Positions 38,919 through 46,431 of a DNA stretch of 64,000 bases are shown piece by piece. A program made the position numbers and the translations under genes. The DNA is from Fontibacillus panacisegetis (GTDB taxonomy: Bacteria; Bacillota; Bacilli; Paenibacillales; Paenibacillaceae): NCBI RefSeq assembly GCF_900102215.1, contig NZ_FNBG01000022.1, forward strand, positions 17,650 through 81,649, read 5' to 3'. The first letter of the stretch is position 1, and every line of letters begins with the position of its first letter. Below the pieces are notes generated by a model. The model saw only the letters and a list, made by a program, of their open reading frames with translations. It was not told the DNA's origin and ran no database searches.

Positions 38919-40085
38919 TTATTTAGTCGTACCTAAAAATCCGATAATCAGATCACGATAAAAATCAATGGATCGGACATATTCATCAATGTCTACCCAT
39001 TCATCGGGCTGATGAGCCAGCTTAGGATCTCCTGGTCCATATATAAGGATTGGTAGATCACCGTTTTTATTCAGGACTGAACCATCAGTGTAGTAAGATA
39101 CACCTTGAACAAGGCGATTCTCCGATTCTACCAAATCTAATGCCGCAGCGATCAGATTGTGCGAATCATCGGTACGAATAGCTTGCCGATCCAGAATCGG
39201 TGTTACGGTATAGTTAAGCTTGGGAACCTGCTCCCTCAAGACTTCAAGCTCATACTCAATCTTTTGCAAAAGCTCACTATGGCGTATAGGTGGAACGGTT
39301 CGAATATCAACTTCGATCTCACAATGATCAGGTGTAATATTCGTTTGAACTCCCCCATGAATTCGAGTAATTGCCATACTGCTGCTGCCCAGAATAGGAT
39401 CATTAGCCTTCCATTTATCCTCCATCGCCTTGAGACATGCGACAACCTCCATCATGTGCTCTATCGCATTAACCCCGAGCTCGGGCATAGAGCCGTGTGA
39501 GCTTTGACCCTTCACGACGATGCGAAGCCATAATGCTCCTTTGTGACCAACAACTACTTTGCCAGCTGTCGGTTCAGCGATAATAACTCCGTCTACATTT
39601 TGAAGACCTACGCGACAGGCGTAGTCAGCCGCTCCGCAGCTATCTACCTCTTCTCCCGCCGTTGCTAAAAAGATCAGGTCTCCATCCAGCTGAGTCCCCT
39701 CACGTTGAATGGATTCGAATGCAAGCAGCATTGCTGCCAGCCCGCTCTTCATATCCGATGCCCCGCGTCCATAGAGCCGATTGTTTTCAATAGTGCCTCC
39801 GTGAGGTGAATACTTCCCTGCTGACTCTGACCAAGGGGCAACTGTATCGAGGTGTCCGCAAAGGATCAGCTTTCGTGTGCTGTCACCGCTTTTCCCTTTA
39901 ATAACAGCCTCCAAATTACTACGGAAACCCTCTTCGTCCAAAACATCAATCCGATTATCTATACCGAGCCGATCTAATCTCGACTTAATCAGCAAGGACA
40001 GCTGATGCTCATGACCGGGAGGATTGCATGTATTGGTGCGTATCATCTCTTGAAGCAGTTGAACAGCATCATCACGATTGTTCAT
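38919..40085 (-). CDS. M20 family amidohydrolase/deacylase (ArgE/DapE-like)
   Basis: A 388-residue di-metal hydrolase: first ligands in LILCGHLDTVAPW, the bridging Asp in YGRGASDMKSGLAAML, the catalytic Glu pair in LATAGEEVDSCGA, the further ligand in IIAEPTAGKVVVGHKGALW and the last His in PKLAHQPDEWVDIDEY. Members cleave N-acyl or carbamoyl amino acids, including late intermediates of purine and pyrimidine breakdown. The ATG at 40085 is nine bases after GGGAG and overlaps the DUF1989 gene end by a short gap. It is the last gene of the microcompartment operon, so it may act on a ring-opened product. The actual substrate is unknown. Confidence 0.88.
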   Translation of the reverse strand: MNNRDDAVQLLQEMIRTNTCNPPGHEHQLSLLIKSRLDRLGIDNRIDVLDEEGFRSNLEAVIKGKSGDSTRKLILCGHLDTVAPWSESAGKYSPHGGTIENNRLYGRGASDMKSGLAAMLLAFESIQREGTQLDGDLIFLATAGEEVDSCGAADYACRVGLQNVDGVIIAEPTAGKVVVGHKGALWLRIVVKGQSSHGSMPELGVNAIEHMMEVVACLKAMEDKWKANDPILGSSSMAITRIHGGVQTNITPDHCEIEVDIRTVPPIRHSELLQKIEYELEVLREQVPKLNYTVTPILDRQAIRTDDSHNLIAAALDLVESENRLVQGVSYYTDGSVLNKNGDLPILIYGPGDPKLAHQPDEWVDIDEYVRSIDFYRDLIIGFLGTTK

Positions 40086-40098
40086 AGCATTCATCTCC

Positions 40099-40707
40099 CT
40101 ATGGTTTAACAACCTGAAGCTTCAGAGGGGTCACTTTAAATCCATTGACAGGAGCCATGTCCTGCGAGCAGGCTGATACAGCTACGACTACATCAAATAG
40201 CGCCTCAAGCTTCACATAATCACCCGGCTTGGATAACGGTTCATGAATTTCGTAATCTCCGTTAGCGTCCAGCGCATTGTTCATGAACCAGTTAATTGGA
40301 TCTGGCAGAACATCATATTGGACGTTAAAAGGCTTAAGCGCCATAACTAAATTATCATGACAGTTCGGATGATCCTCCATCCCAAAGTCGACCTTGTAGC
40401 GATAGTAGTCACAAGCCGGGAAGAAGAAATCATGCTTACCAACCGTATCCTCCACCACCCGCATAAGCGGCCGCCGTTGATTGCTGTAAAGACCGTCTCC
40501 GATTTTCAGGCGGATGCTGCTAAGTGACGATCTCATATGAACGGGTGAGACATGCTCCCCGGGATTTTCGCGATTAAAGCATACAAAGTCGCCTACCTGT
40601 TTGCCTTCAACATCAATAATGTATAAAAAATGTCCCTTAGGTACGAGCACGGCTCTGCCTTCATAACCCGGAATGAAAATCTCTTCTATCATGCTGCCTT
40701 TTGTCAC
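40099..40707 (-). CDS. DUF1989 (urea-carboxylase-associated family) protein
   Basis: A 202-residue protein with the metal-site pattern of DUF1989: ACDYYRYKVDFGMEDHPNCH, DNLVMALKPFNV and LPDPINWFMNNAL. The family is usually encoded beside urea carboxylase/allophanate hydrolase genes and linked to C-N compound breakdown; none of those genes is here. The start is GTG at 40707 with GGAAGGA six bases before; the ATG at 40692 has no site. It sits between the cyclase and M20 genes in the operon. Its presence supports a nitrogenous heterocycle as substrate of the pathway. Confidence 0.85.
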   Translation of the reverse strand: MTKGSMIEEIFIPGYEGRAVLVPKGHFLYIIDVEGKQVGDFVCFNRENPGEHVSPVHMRSSLSSIRLKIGDGLYSNQRRPLMRVVEDTVGKHDFFFPACDYYRYKVDFGMEDHPNCHDNLVMALKPFNVQYDVLPDPINWFMNNALDANGDYEIHEPLSKPGDYVKLEALFDVVVAVSACSQDMAPVNGFKVTPLKLQVVKP

Positions 40708-40752
40708 TGCTGATCCTTCCTTTCCTGCGATAACTTGATCTTGATCCTTCGT

Positions 40753-41436
40753 CTAACCAATCATTACCGCCACAGCTCTCACTGGAGATCCGGTCCCCTT
40801 ACGAATTTTGAGCGGCAATCCGAAATAAAGAAAACGTTGACCTGCAACCTGATCAAGATTGCACAAGTTTTCGGTATTTGTTAATGCATAGTTCCGGCAT
40901 ATCAAATGTCCCGAAAAATTCATGTCATCCGGTTTATCGATAGACGGTGTATCAATGCCTATATTCACTACACCCTGCTTCGCCAACCATTCAGCCGCTC
41001 CGTAATCAAGTCCTGTATGACGAGTAAGCCATTCTTCCGTCCCATAGGAACGATTGTAATGCCCTGTATACAACAGCACGATATCACCGCGCTCAATATG
41101 AAGAGAAGCTTTCGTTATCTGTGACTGCAAAATATCAGCTGTAATATAACTATCCGGCGCCACATGGGACACATCGATACAAATCGCGGGTCCATAAAAA
41201 TATTCAAGCGGCATCTCGTCGATGGTCGCCCCATTTTTGTCATACTCATAAATAGCATCACTATGCGTCGGTCCATGCTCGTTGATCAGTAAATTGTTCG
41301 TTGCAAACTCAAAACCCAGCTTAGCCTTTGCCTCTTCGTGGGACATGTTCGGAAAAATCATCGTTTTCTGATGGGGCGGAAATACGGGCATACCTTGGTA
41401 TATCTCTTGAGATAAATCTATTAAAGTAATTCCCAT
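40753..41436 (-). CDS. Cyclase-family hydrolase (kynurenine-formamidase-like)
   Basis: A 227-residue metal-dependent hydrolase of the PF04199 type. The usual His-rich metal motif (HxGTHxD) appears as NEHGPTHSDAIYEY; other blocks are LIDLSQEIYQGMPVFPPH, DIVLLYTGHYNRSYG and VNIGIDTPSIDKP. The Gly-Thr of the motif is Gly-Pro here, with the metal-binding residues kept. Family members hydrolyse N-formyl or ring amide bonds. It follows the amidohydrolase gene by 15 bases, suggesting consecutive ring-opening or deformylation steps. Confidence 0.87.
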   Translation of the reverse strand: MGITLIDLSQEIYQGMPVFPPHQKTMIFPNMSHEEAKAKLGFEFATNNLLINEHGPTHSDAIYEYDKNGATIDEMPLEYFYGPAICIDVSHVAPDSYITADILQSQITKASLHIERGDIVLLYTGHYNRSYGTEEWLTRHTGLDYGAAEWLAKQGVVNIGIDTPSIDKPDDMNFSGHLICRNYALTNTENLCNLDQVAGQRFLYFGLPLKIRKGTGSPVRAVAVMIG

Positions 41437-41451
41437 CGTTGTCCCCTCCCT

Positions 41452-43260
41452 CTATAGAATCGTCGGAAGCACCTTGAAGTTCTCTGCATCAATCAAGCCA
41501 TAGTCTGTTATTTTCCACTTAGGGCTCGTAACGAGGGACAGGAACGACAAATGCATAAACGGAACATGTAAAGTACAACCAAGCTCCTCCTCGGCAAGAC
41601 GGTGCAGCTTGGCAATGTGATCGCTCATTTCTTTGCCTGTCAGTTCGTCCGTCATCAGGCCACCGATACGCAGTGGCAAATCTCCAACGACCTTGCCTTC
41701 CTTGATCATGCAAATCCCGCCATTCATCGCGATTACGCGATTTACAGCAGTCACCATATCCTCATAGTTAGTACCTGTAACGATAATATTGTGAGTATCA
41801 TGAGCAACACTTTCAGCAATAGCGCCTTCCTTCAGCTTCATACCACGAATAAAGGTTTTGCCGATTTTTCCGCTTCGACCATGTCTCTCAACAACCAGCA
41901 GCGGTAAAATATCTGACACAGGATCAGGTTCTATCACACCATTCGTTACAGTTACAGTAACTTCAGAGCCCCCTGTCAGATTCTGATCAGGAACAACTTC
42001 CATGACACAAACCTTAGCCTGAGCACCAGTTGTCTTAATTCGAAGATCATCTATAGAAACAGGAGTACGTTTTACAGAATGTTTTACACTGTCCGGATAC
42101 GTATAGGATGGAATATCGAGCACAAGCTCTCCTTTTTCAGCGGCTTTGATACCCCCAAGATACACCTGATCTATTGTCATCGCCTCGAGATTGGAGATTA
42201 CCGCGATGTCAGCCCGTTTACCCGGAGCCAGCATACCGACATCCGTAAACCCGAAGTGGGTTGCAGGATTGATCGTAACCATTTGAATTGCTTCAACCGG
42301 ATCGATTCCAGCAGCAATCGTACGACGAACAATATCATTCATATGCCCAAGCTTAAGCAAGTCTTCCGGCACCATATCATCAGAAACTAGAATAGCTCTG
42401 CGGGAATCAACACCTTCCTCAGTAATGGCACGTATGCATTCAGACATATTGCGCTGAGAGGAGCCTTCGCGTATAAAGACACTAACTCCATAACGCAGCT
42501 TCTCCAGTGTTTCTTCTTTGGTTGTCGTCTCATGGCAGGACACATGAGTTCCTCCGCCGATAATATGAGCTGCCAAGTCCTTGCCAAACAATCCAGGTGC
42601 ATTCCCCTCAACCGTCTTGCCTATGCTTTTGGCATATACAACAGATGCGATCAAGTCATCGATCAATGGAGAGGCATGACGATATACGGGCATGACATTA
42701 CTGAAGCCTTGAATTTCTCCAATACCTTGTACGTATGGATCATTCAACAGCTTTTCCATATCCTTTGAATTGATTTCCGCTCCTGCCGTCTCAAGTCCCG
42801 GAACATCTGGAGTTAAGCATGGCACAGTGTAGAGTACTCGGTTCGGAAGTGTCTTCGCTTCATCAATCATTGCCTGCATGCCTGGTACGCCAAGCACGTT
42901 GCCGATCTCATGCGGATCAGCGACAAGTGTCGTCGTACCTGTCGGGATAGACAGCTTCGAGAATTCGGTCACGGTCAGCATCGCGCTCTCAAAGTGCATA
43001 TGGGAGTCGATAAATCCGGGAGACACGAACTTTCCTTGTACATTTACAGTGGTCGTATGGGGTCCGATCAGGTCAGCCGCATCACCTACCATCAGAATAC
43101 GTTCCCCTTTGATTGCTATGTCACCAACATATATTTCTCGCGTAATGACATTAATAATGTATCCGCCTTGCAGGACAGTGTCAGCATATTGCCGTTCATC
43201 CAGCAAAGTATCGATCAGACGACGATATTCCATCGCTTCTTTTATTCGTTTGGTGTCCAT
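41452..43260 (-). CDS. Adenine-deaminase-like amidohydrolase with altered metal site
   Basis: A 602-residue amidohydrolase closely following the adenine deaminase layout: N-terminal beta-sandwich, barrel with the HxH pair in FIDSHMHFESAM, VADPHEIGNVLG, GEIQGFSNVM, SDDMVPEDLLKLGHM, and the Ade-specific C-terminal domain. Two changes stand out against the family as I know it: the GHAP block reads GNAP (Asn220 for His) and the DHE block reads CHE (Cys242 for Asp). The first would remove a metal ligand, so the enzyme may deaminate or hydrolyse something other than adenine. It lies 23 bases downstream of the EutN gene. The N-terminal 25 residues are helical, which could also serve as a targeting helix, though ordinary Ade proteins have similar leaders. 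Confidence 0.85.
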   Translation of the reverse strand: MDTKRIKEAMEYRRLIDTLLDERQYADTVLQGGYIINVITREIYVGDIAIKGERILMVGDAADLIGPHTTTVNVQGKFVSPGFIDSHMHFESAMLTVTEFSKLSIPTGTTTLVADPHEIGNVLGVPGMQAMIDEAKTLPNRVLYTVPCLTPDVPGLETAGAEINSKDMEKLLNDPYVQGIGEIQGFSNVMPVYRHASPLIDDLIASVVYAKSIGKTVEGNAPGLFGKDLAAHIIGGGTHVSCHETTTKEETLEKLRYGVSVFIREGSSQRNMSECIRAITEEGVDSRRAILVSDDMVPEDLLKLGHMNDIVRRTIAAGIDPVEAIQMVTINPATHFGFTDVGMLAPGKRADIAVISNLEAMTIDQVYLGGIKAAEKGELVLDIPSYTYPDSVKHSVKRTPVSIDDLRIKTTGAQAKVCVMEVVPDQNLTGGSEVTVTVTNGVIEPDPVSDILPLLVVERHGRSGKIGKTFIRGMKLKEGAIAESVAHDTHNIIVTGTNYEDMVTAVNRVIAMNGGICMIKEGKVVGDLPLRIGGLMTDELTGKEMSDHIAKLHRLAEEELGCTLHVPFMHLSFLSLVTSPKWKITDYGLIDAENFKVLPTIL

Positions 43261-43283
43261 CTCTCGTCCGTCTCCTTTACGTC

Positions 43284-43553
43284 CTAGATAGAGCTGTCCA
43301 TTCCGTCAATAATGCCGACTATCGCTGCATCGACGGGCGCTCTTTCTTCCATAACTGCTCGGGCAGCCATGCTGCCCATTACATAAATAACTTGCTCTCC
43401 AACTCCGGCTCCAACGGTATCGACAGCAATGATGGGTTCTCCTGTCAACGTTCCGTCAAGGCGGATCGGCTGTGTAATCAGCAGCTTTGTTCCGACTAAC
43501 CGTTCATCCTTCCTTGTTGCAGTCACTCGACCGATTACTTTACCCATTTGCAT
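43284..43553 (-). CDS. Microcompartment vertex protein BMC-P (EutN/CcmL family)
   Basis: An 89-residue EutN/CcmL pentamer protein: the N-terminal MQMGKVIGRVTATRKDERLV, LLITQPIRLDG, AVDTVGAGVGEQVIYVMGS and the closing AAIVGIIDGMD. Such pentamers cap the vertices of the polyhedral shell. The ATG at 43553 is nine bases after GGGAG and gives the family length; an upstream start at 43592 would overlap the previous gene and add an atypical leader. It is the only BMC-P in the locus. Confidence 0.95.
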   Translation of the reverse strand: MQMGKVIGRVTATRKDERLVGTKLLITQPIRLDGTLTGEPIIAVDTVGAGVGEQVIYVMGSMAARAVMEERAPVDAAIVGIIDGMDSSI

Positions 43554-43566
43554 CGATATCGTCTCC

Positions 43567-44322
43567 CTATCCGGGCATATGACCGGATTCATGAATAATC
43601 ATTCCATACTGTGAAGCTAGATCTTTGGCCAAAGGGGTAATAACGAGTTTCCCTTGTGCATTAAGGGTTCGTTCCCCTTGCTTATAAGCGAGAGTTACAT
43701 CCTCAGCCGTGATCAGTGTTTTACGACGCGTTGTTTCAGCACTTAAGCTTGAAATCTGATCCATTCTAAGCATGTTTACACCAAGGCTTTTTATATCCCT
43801 TAACATTTCTTGAAGCCGTTGCTGCATCGCCTGAGGCTGAGTCAATTCTCGAGCTCTCCACTCCGGTAGTTGACTATCGATCCCAGCAGTTAGGGCAGCG
43901 ACCTTTTTCCCGGAGCATAGACCTTGAATAACAGCCCTAGAAAATGGTTCTGCATCATCAAGCTTCGACAGTTTGGACAATATTGAAAAATTCAATACCG
44001 GGAGAAAGATGACCTCACAGCCCTTTTCGATTTGAAAAGAATCTGTAAAATCACCCACCGGAATAATAGAATCCACTCCTGTTTTTTCTGCAATCCCCTT
44101 CGGTCCTAGACGTCTCATGATCGACTCACTAGCCCATATCGTCATCCTAAAATGGCTGCTTCGCAGCTTGTTTACGGCTGCGAAGCCTTCCTCCATACCA
44201 ATCCAATGATCATCAAGCAGAACCAACAGGCGCGGATATAATGCAGTTAATTCCTGCTCTCTGCCACGGAAGAGCATCTCCCTTACAGCTCGTTCCGCCG
44301 TTGTACTAGCTGGCGTCAGCAT
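43567..44322 (-). CDS. BMC-associated flavoprotein-like protein
   Basis: A 251-residue protein. The first 150 residues look like the HFCD/flavoprotein fold seen in some microcompartment loci: PRLLVLLDDHWIGMEEGFAA, TIWASESIMRRLG, VIFLPVLNFSILSKLSKLDD, IQGLCSGKKVAALTAGID. The C-terminal part has GKLVITPLAKDLASQYGMII, an ITPLA-type tail I associate with proteins of several BMC operons. A flavin could be bound but no catalytic residue can be named. AGGA precedes the ATG at suitable distance. Placed between BMC-H and BMC-P genes, it is likely a lumen or shell-associated protein. The assignment rests on pattern memory. Confidence 0.7.
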   Translation of the reverse strand: MLTPASTTAERAVREMLFRGREQELTALYPRLLVLLDDHWIGMEEGFAAVNKLRSSHFRMTIWASESIMRRLGPKGIAEKTGVDSIIPVGDFTDSFQIEKGCEVIFLPVLNFSILSKLSKLDDAEPFSRAVIQGLCSGKKVAALTAGIDSQLPEWRARELTQPQAMQQRLQEMLRDIKSLGVNMLRMDQISSLSAETTRRKTLITAEDVTLAYKQGERTLNAQGKLVITPLAKDLASQYGMIIHESGHMPG

Positions 44323-44334
44323 GCTGCTGTCCTA

Positions 44335-44622
44335 TTATGCTTGATTGAAGCTTTTGGACAGAATCGCTTTTTCTACTTCGCTGTGAGGTCTAGGGATGAC
44401 ATGAACAGACACAAGCTCACCGACACGGCTTGCAGCGCTAGCACCTGCATCCGTAGCTGCTTTAACCGCGCCTACATCGCCGCGTACCATGACAGTAACA
44501 AGACCAAAGCCTACCTTTTCGTAACCGCAAATTTCCACATTCGCTGCTTTAACCATGGCATCTGCCGCTTCAACTGCTCCTACAAGACCTTTCGTTTCAA
44601 CCAATCCGAGCGCTTCTCCCAT
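44335..44622 (-). CDS. Microcompartment shell hexamer protein BMC-H (PduA/EutM-like)
   Basis: A single BMC domain (95 residues): [54 protein letters not shown] and the C-terminal [15 protein letters not shown]. The loop KVGFG would line the central pore, where PduA-type proteins have a GSG-like turn. The ATG at 44622 is seven bases after GGAGG; the upstream TTG at 44637 is not needed. This is the most canonical of the three hexamer proteins here and probably a main facet protein. Confidence 0.96.
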   Translation of the reverse strand: MGEALGLVETKGLVGAVEAADAMVKAANVEICGYEKVGFGLVTVMVRGDVGAVKAATDAGASAASRVGELVSVHVIPRPHSEVEKAILSKSFNQA

Positions 44623-44647
44623 TGCTGATTCCTCCAATTAATAGTTT

Positions 44648-45100
44648 TTATTTTGTGTCCTTTGCGACCTGATCGGCTTCTCCAGTAGATTTTGCTGTAT
44701 CTGCTACACTGGAGGATTGCCGCTTTGCAGCCCGTTCTGGTGTTGTCTGAACTTGTGATGATTCCGCTGATACATTCTGCGCTTCGCCTGCCGCCGGTTT
44801 CATAACTGAACTCCAGCTTGTTACCAGCTTGCCAAGCACCTCCTGATGGGCTCGCGGAATGACATGCGAGGACACCAGCTTCCCTACTCTTTCAGCTTCA
44901 TTGCTGCCTGCTTCAACCGCTGATTTTACTGCAGCGACGTCTCCACCTAAATGAATCGTCACACCGAGCATGCCGGCAACTCCGATCACCTTCTCTACTG
45001 CTTCAAGGCTTACATTTGCTGCCTTCAGCGCAGCATCAGCGGCAGATACAGCAGTTGTATAGCCTATCGTTTCAATCAGCCCTATCGCTTGCTGCTCCAT
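44648..45100 (-). CDS. BMC-H shell protein with altered pore loop and long C-terminal tail
   Basis: A BMC domain (about residues 1-92) with AIGLIETIGYTTAVSAADAA, GGDVAAVKSAVEAG and SSHVIPRAHQEVLGKL, followed by a 58-residue Ser/Ala/Gln/Glu-rich tail without predicted structure. By hand alignment the pore segment (EKVIGVAGMLGVTIHL) is about four residues longer than in its two neighbours, and GSG/GFG is replaced by hydrophobic residues. The tail may project to the lumen or outside and bind cargo. GAGGAGAGG precedes the ATG. It likely forms a minor, specialised facet protein with different permeability. Confidence 0.92.
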   Translation of the reverse strand: MEQQAIGLIETIGYTTAVSAADAALKAANVSLEAVEKVIGVAGMLGVTIHLGGDVAAVKSAVEAGSNEAERVGKLVSSHVIPRAHQEVLGKLVTSWSSVMKPAAGEAQNVSAESSQVQTTPERAAKRQSSSVADTAKSTGEADQVAKDTK

Positions 45101-45121
45101 GTTCTTCTCATCCTCTCCTCA

Positions 45122-46135
45122 TCATTTCATGTAAGGCTCAGATATGCTGAGCATAACCGATGACGCTTCTCTTATTTCGTCCGGTTCACCTGTAACGATC
45201 AGATAGCGATTCTCGATGCGATAACGCAGCCTGGAGCTTAATCCATGTTTAAAGCAGCGATCCAGCAAAGCAATACTACGCAGTCGGCTTAATCCTTCAA
45301 CTACAGCCAACGCCTCGCTGGGAGCTATACCTAGCAACTTGGTTACACGTGGGGATGGCTGAAGGGATTCGTGAAAGGTAATCGCTCTTTCGGCTAGCTG
45401 CTTGCAGCGATTCTGCCACTGCTTCAACACCGACATCATGATGGGCGCATCCTGCTCACTTCCACTCAAACGAACGAAAAATTCACTCCCGCTATCCTTG
45501 GACCACTTTACTTCGTTCTCCAGCGAAGTAGTGGATACCAGCTTGTCATAAATCAGCAGCTGACTTGGCAAGCATTGTTCTGCAGTCACGATCCCCATTA
45601 CTGGATGTACTGTACCGTAAATGCCAAATTCTGAAGCCAGCTTCGGATGAAGATTTGGATAGAACCAGAAGCTCATGCCATCCTCACATTGACCGATCAT
45701 GCCTGAGCAGTTCATGAGTTCTCTATCACACTTCGCCTGCTCCTGATTCTGACTTTGATCCTGTTTCGATATATTTACCTTCGCGATATCCGTCTTTCCT
45801 TGATGAAGGGATAGCCGCAATAAAGGCGAAAGCGCCTGTTCGATAAAATTTTCCGACATGCTAATCGCCGAAGCCATTCCTGAAGCAGGTTGTGATGAGG
45901 AATTTACCGAGGAAATCACCGCTTCCTTTACAGGCACATGCCCCTCGGCAGCAAGTCGTTTATTCCGTTTCTCCTTCTGATAATTAGGCCGAGAGAGGCC
46001 TGCGATACCAGCAGGAGAAGAGCTCGATTGCAAAGGGAGATTACCTCCCGCCAAGTCGGCTGTAACAGCGGTTGAACGAACTGGTGTACGTCTTCCCAGC
46101 GCTTCCTCTACGATGGATTTCATAAAATCCGACAT
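45122..46135 (-). CDS. Unrecognised BMC-operon protein with encapsulation-peptide-like helices
   Basis: A protein of about 337 residues with no family I can name. The first 15 residues (MSDFMKSIVEEALGRR) form an amphipathic helix with hydrophobic residues spaced as in BMC encapsulation peptides, followed by a Pro/Ser-rich linker. A second similar helix lies near residues 95-112 (SENFIEQALSPLLRL). The remainder is a mixed alpha/beta domain with a Cys/Gly block (CDRELMNCSGMIGQCEDG) and a C-terminal segment ending LIVTGEPDEIREASSVMLS. ATG at 46135 is used, with GTG at 46141 an alternative. It lies between BMC-H genes, so a scaffold linking cargo to shell, or a novel lumen enzyme, is possible. 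Confidence 0.75.
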   Translation of the reverse strand: MSDFMKSIVEEALGRRTPVRSTAVTADLAGGNLPLQSSSSPAGIAGLSRPNYQKEKRNKRLAAEGHVPVKEAVISSVNSSSQPASGMASAISMSENFIEQALSPLLRLSLHQGKTDIAKVNISKQDQSQNQEQAKCDRELMNCSGMIGQCEDGMSFWFYPNLHPKLASEFGIYGTVHPVMGIVTAEQCLPSQLLIYDKLVSTTSLENEVKWSKDSGSEFFVRLSGSEQDAPIMMSVLKQWQNRCKQLAERAITFHESLQPSPRVTKLLGIAPSEALAVVEGLSRLRSIALLDRCFKHGLSSRLRYRIENRYLIVTGEPDEIREASSVMLSISEPYMK

Positions 46136-46152
46136 GGTCACTCATCTTCCCT

Positions 46153-46416
46153 TCATAAAATCTTGGCAAGCTCCGGATGCGGTCTTGGAATGACATTCGC
46201 ACTAATTAATTGTCCTCCGGTCCGCTCTGGAGATGTCTTGCCCGCTTCGATCGCCGAAGAAACAGCAGCGACATCACCTTCAATAATTACTGTAACGAGA
46301 CCTGACCCCACTCTTTTCATATCAACCATTTTCACCGCTGCCGCTTTGCACATCGTATCGAGTGCATCCAGTGCAGCGACAAGGCCACGTGTCTCAATCA
46401 TTCCTATCGCTTGCAT
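46153..46416 (-). CDS. Microcompartment shell hexamer protein BMC-H
   Basis: A minimal BMC-domain protein (87 residues): MQAIGMIETRGLVAALDALD, the pore loop KRVGSGLVTVIIEGDVAAV, and NVIPRPHPELAKIL at the end. The GSG-type pore is typical of PduA-like hexamers passing small polar metabolites. GGGAGG lies nine bases before the ATG. It is the first shell gene in transcription order, directly after ubiD (15-base gap). Confidence 0.96.
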   Translation of the reverse strand: MQAIGMIETRGLVAALDALDTMCKAAAVKMVDMKRVGSGLVTVIIEGDVAAVSSAIEAGKTSPERTGGQLISANVIPRPHPELAKIL

Positions 46417-46431
46417 GACGCTCTACCTCCC

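Noticed and set aside
43284..46416. Ethanolamine or propanediol utilisation microcompartment
   Set aside because: No ammonia-lyase, diol dehydratase, aldehyde or alcohol dehydrogenase, phosphotransacylase or cobalamin genes in the surrounding operon.
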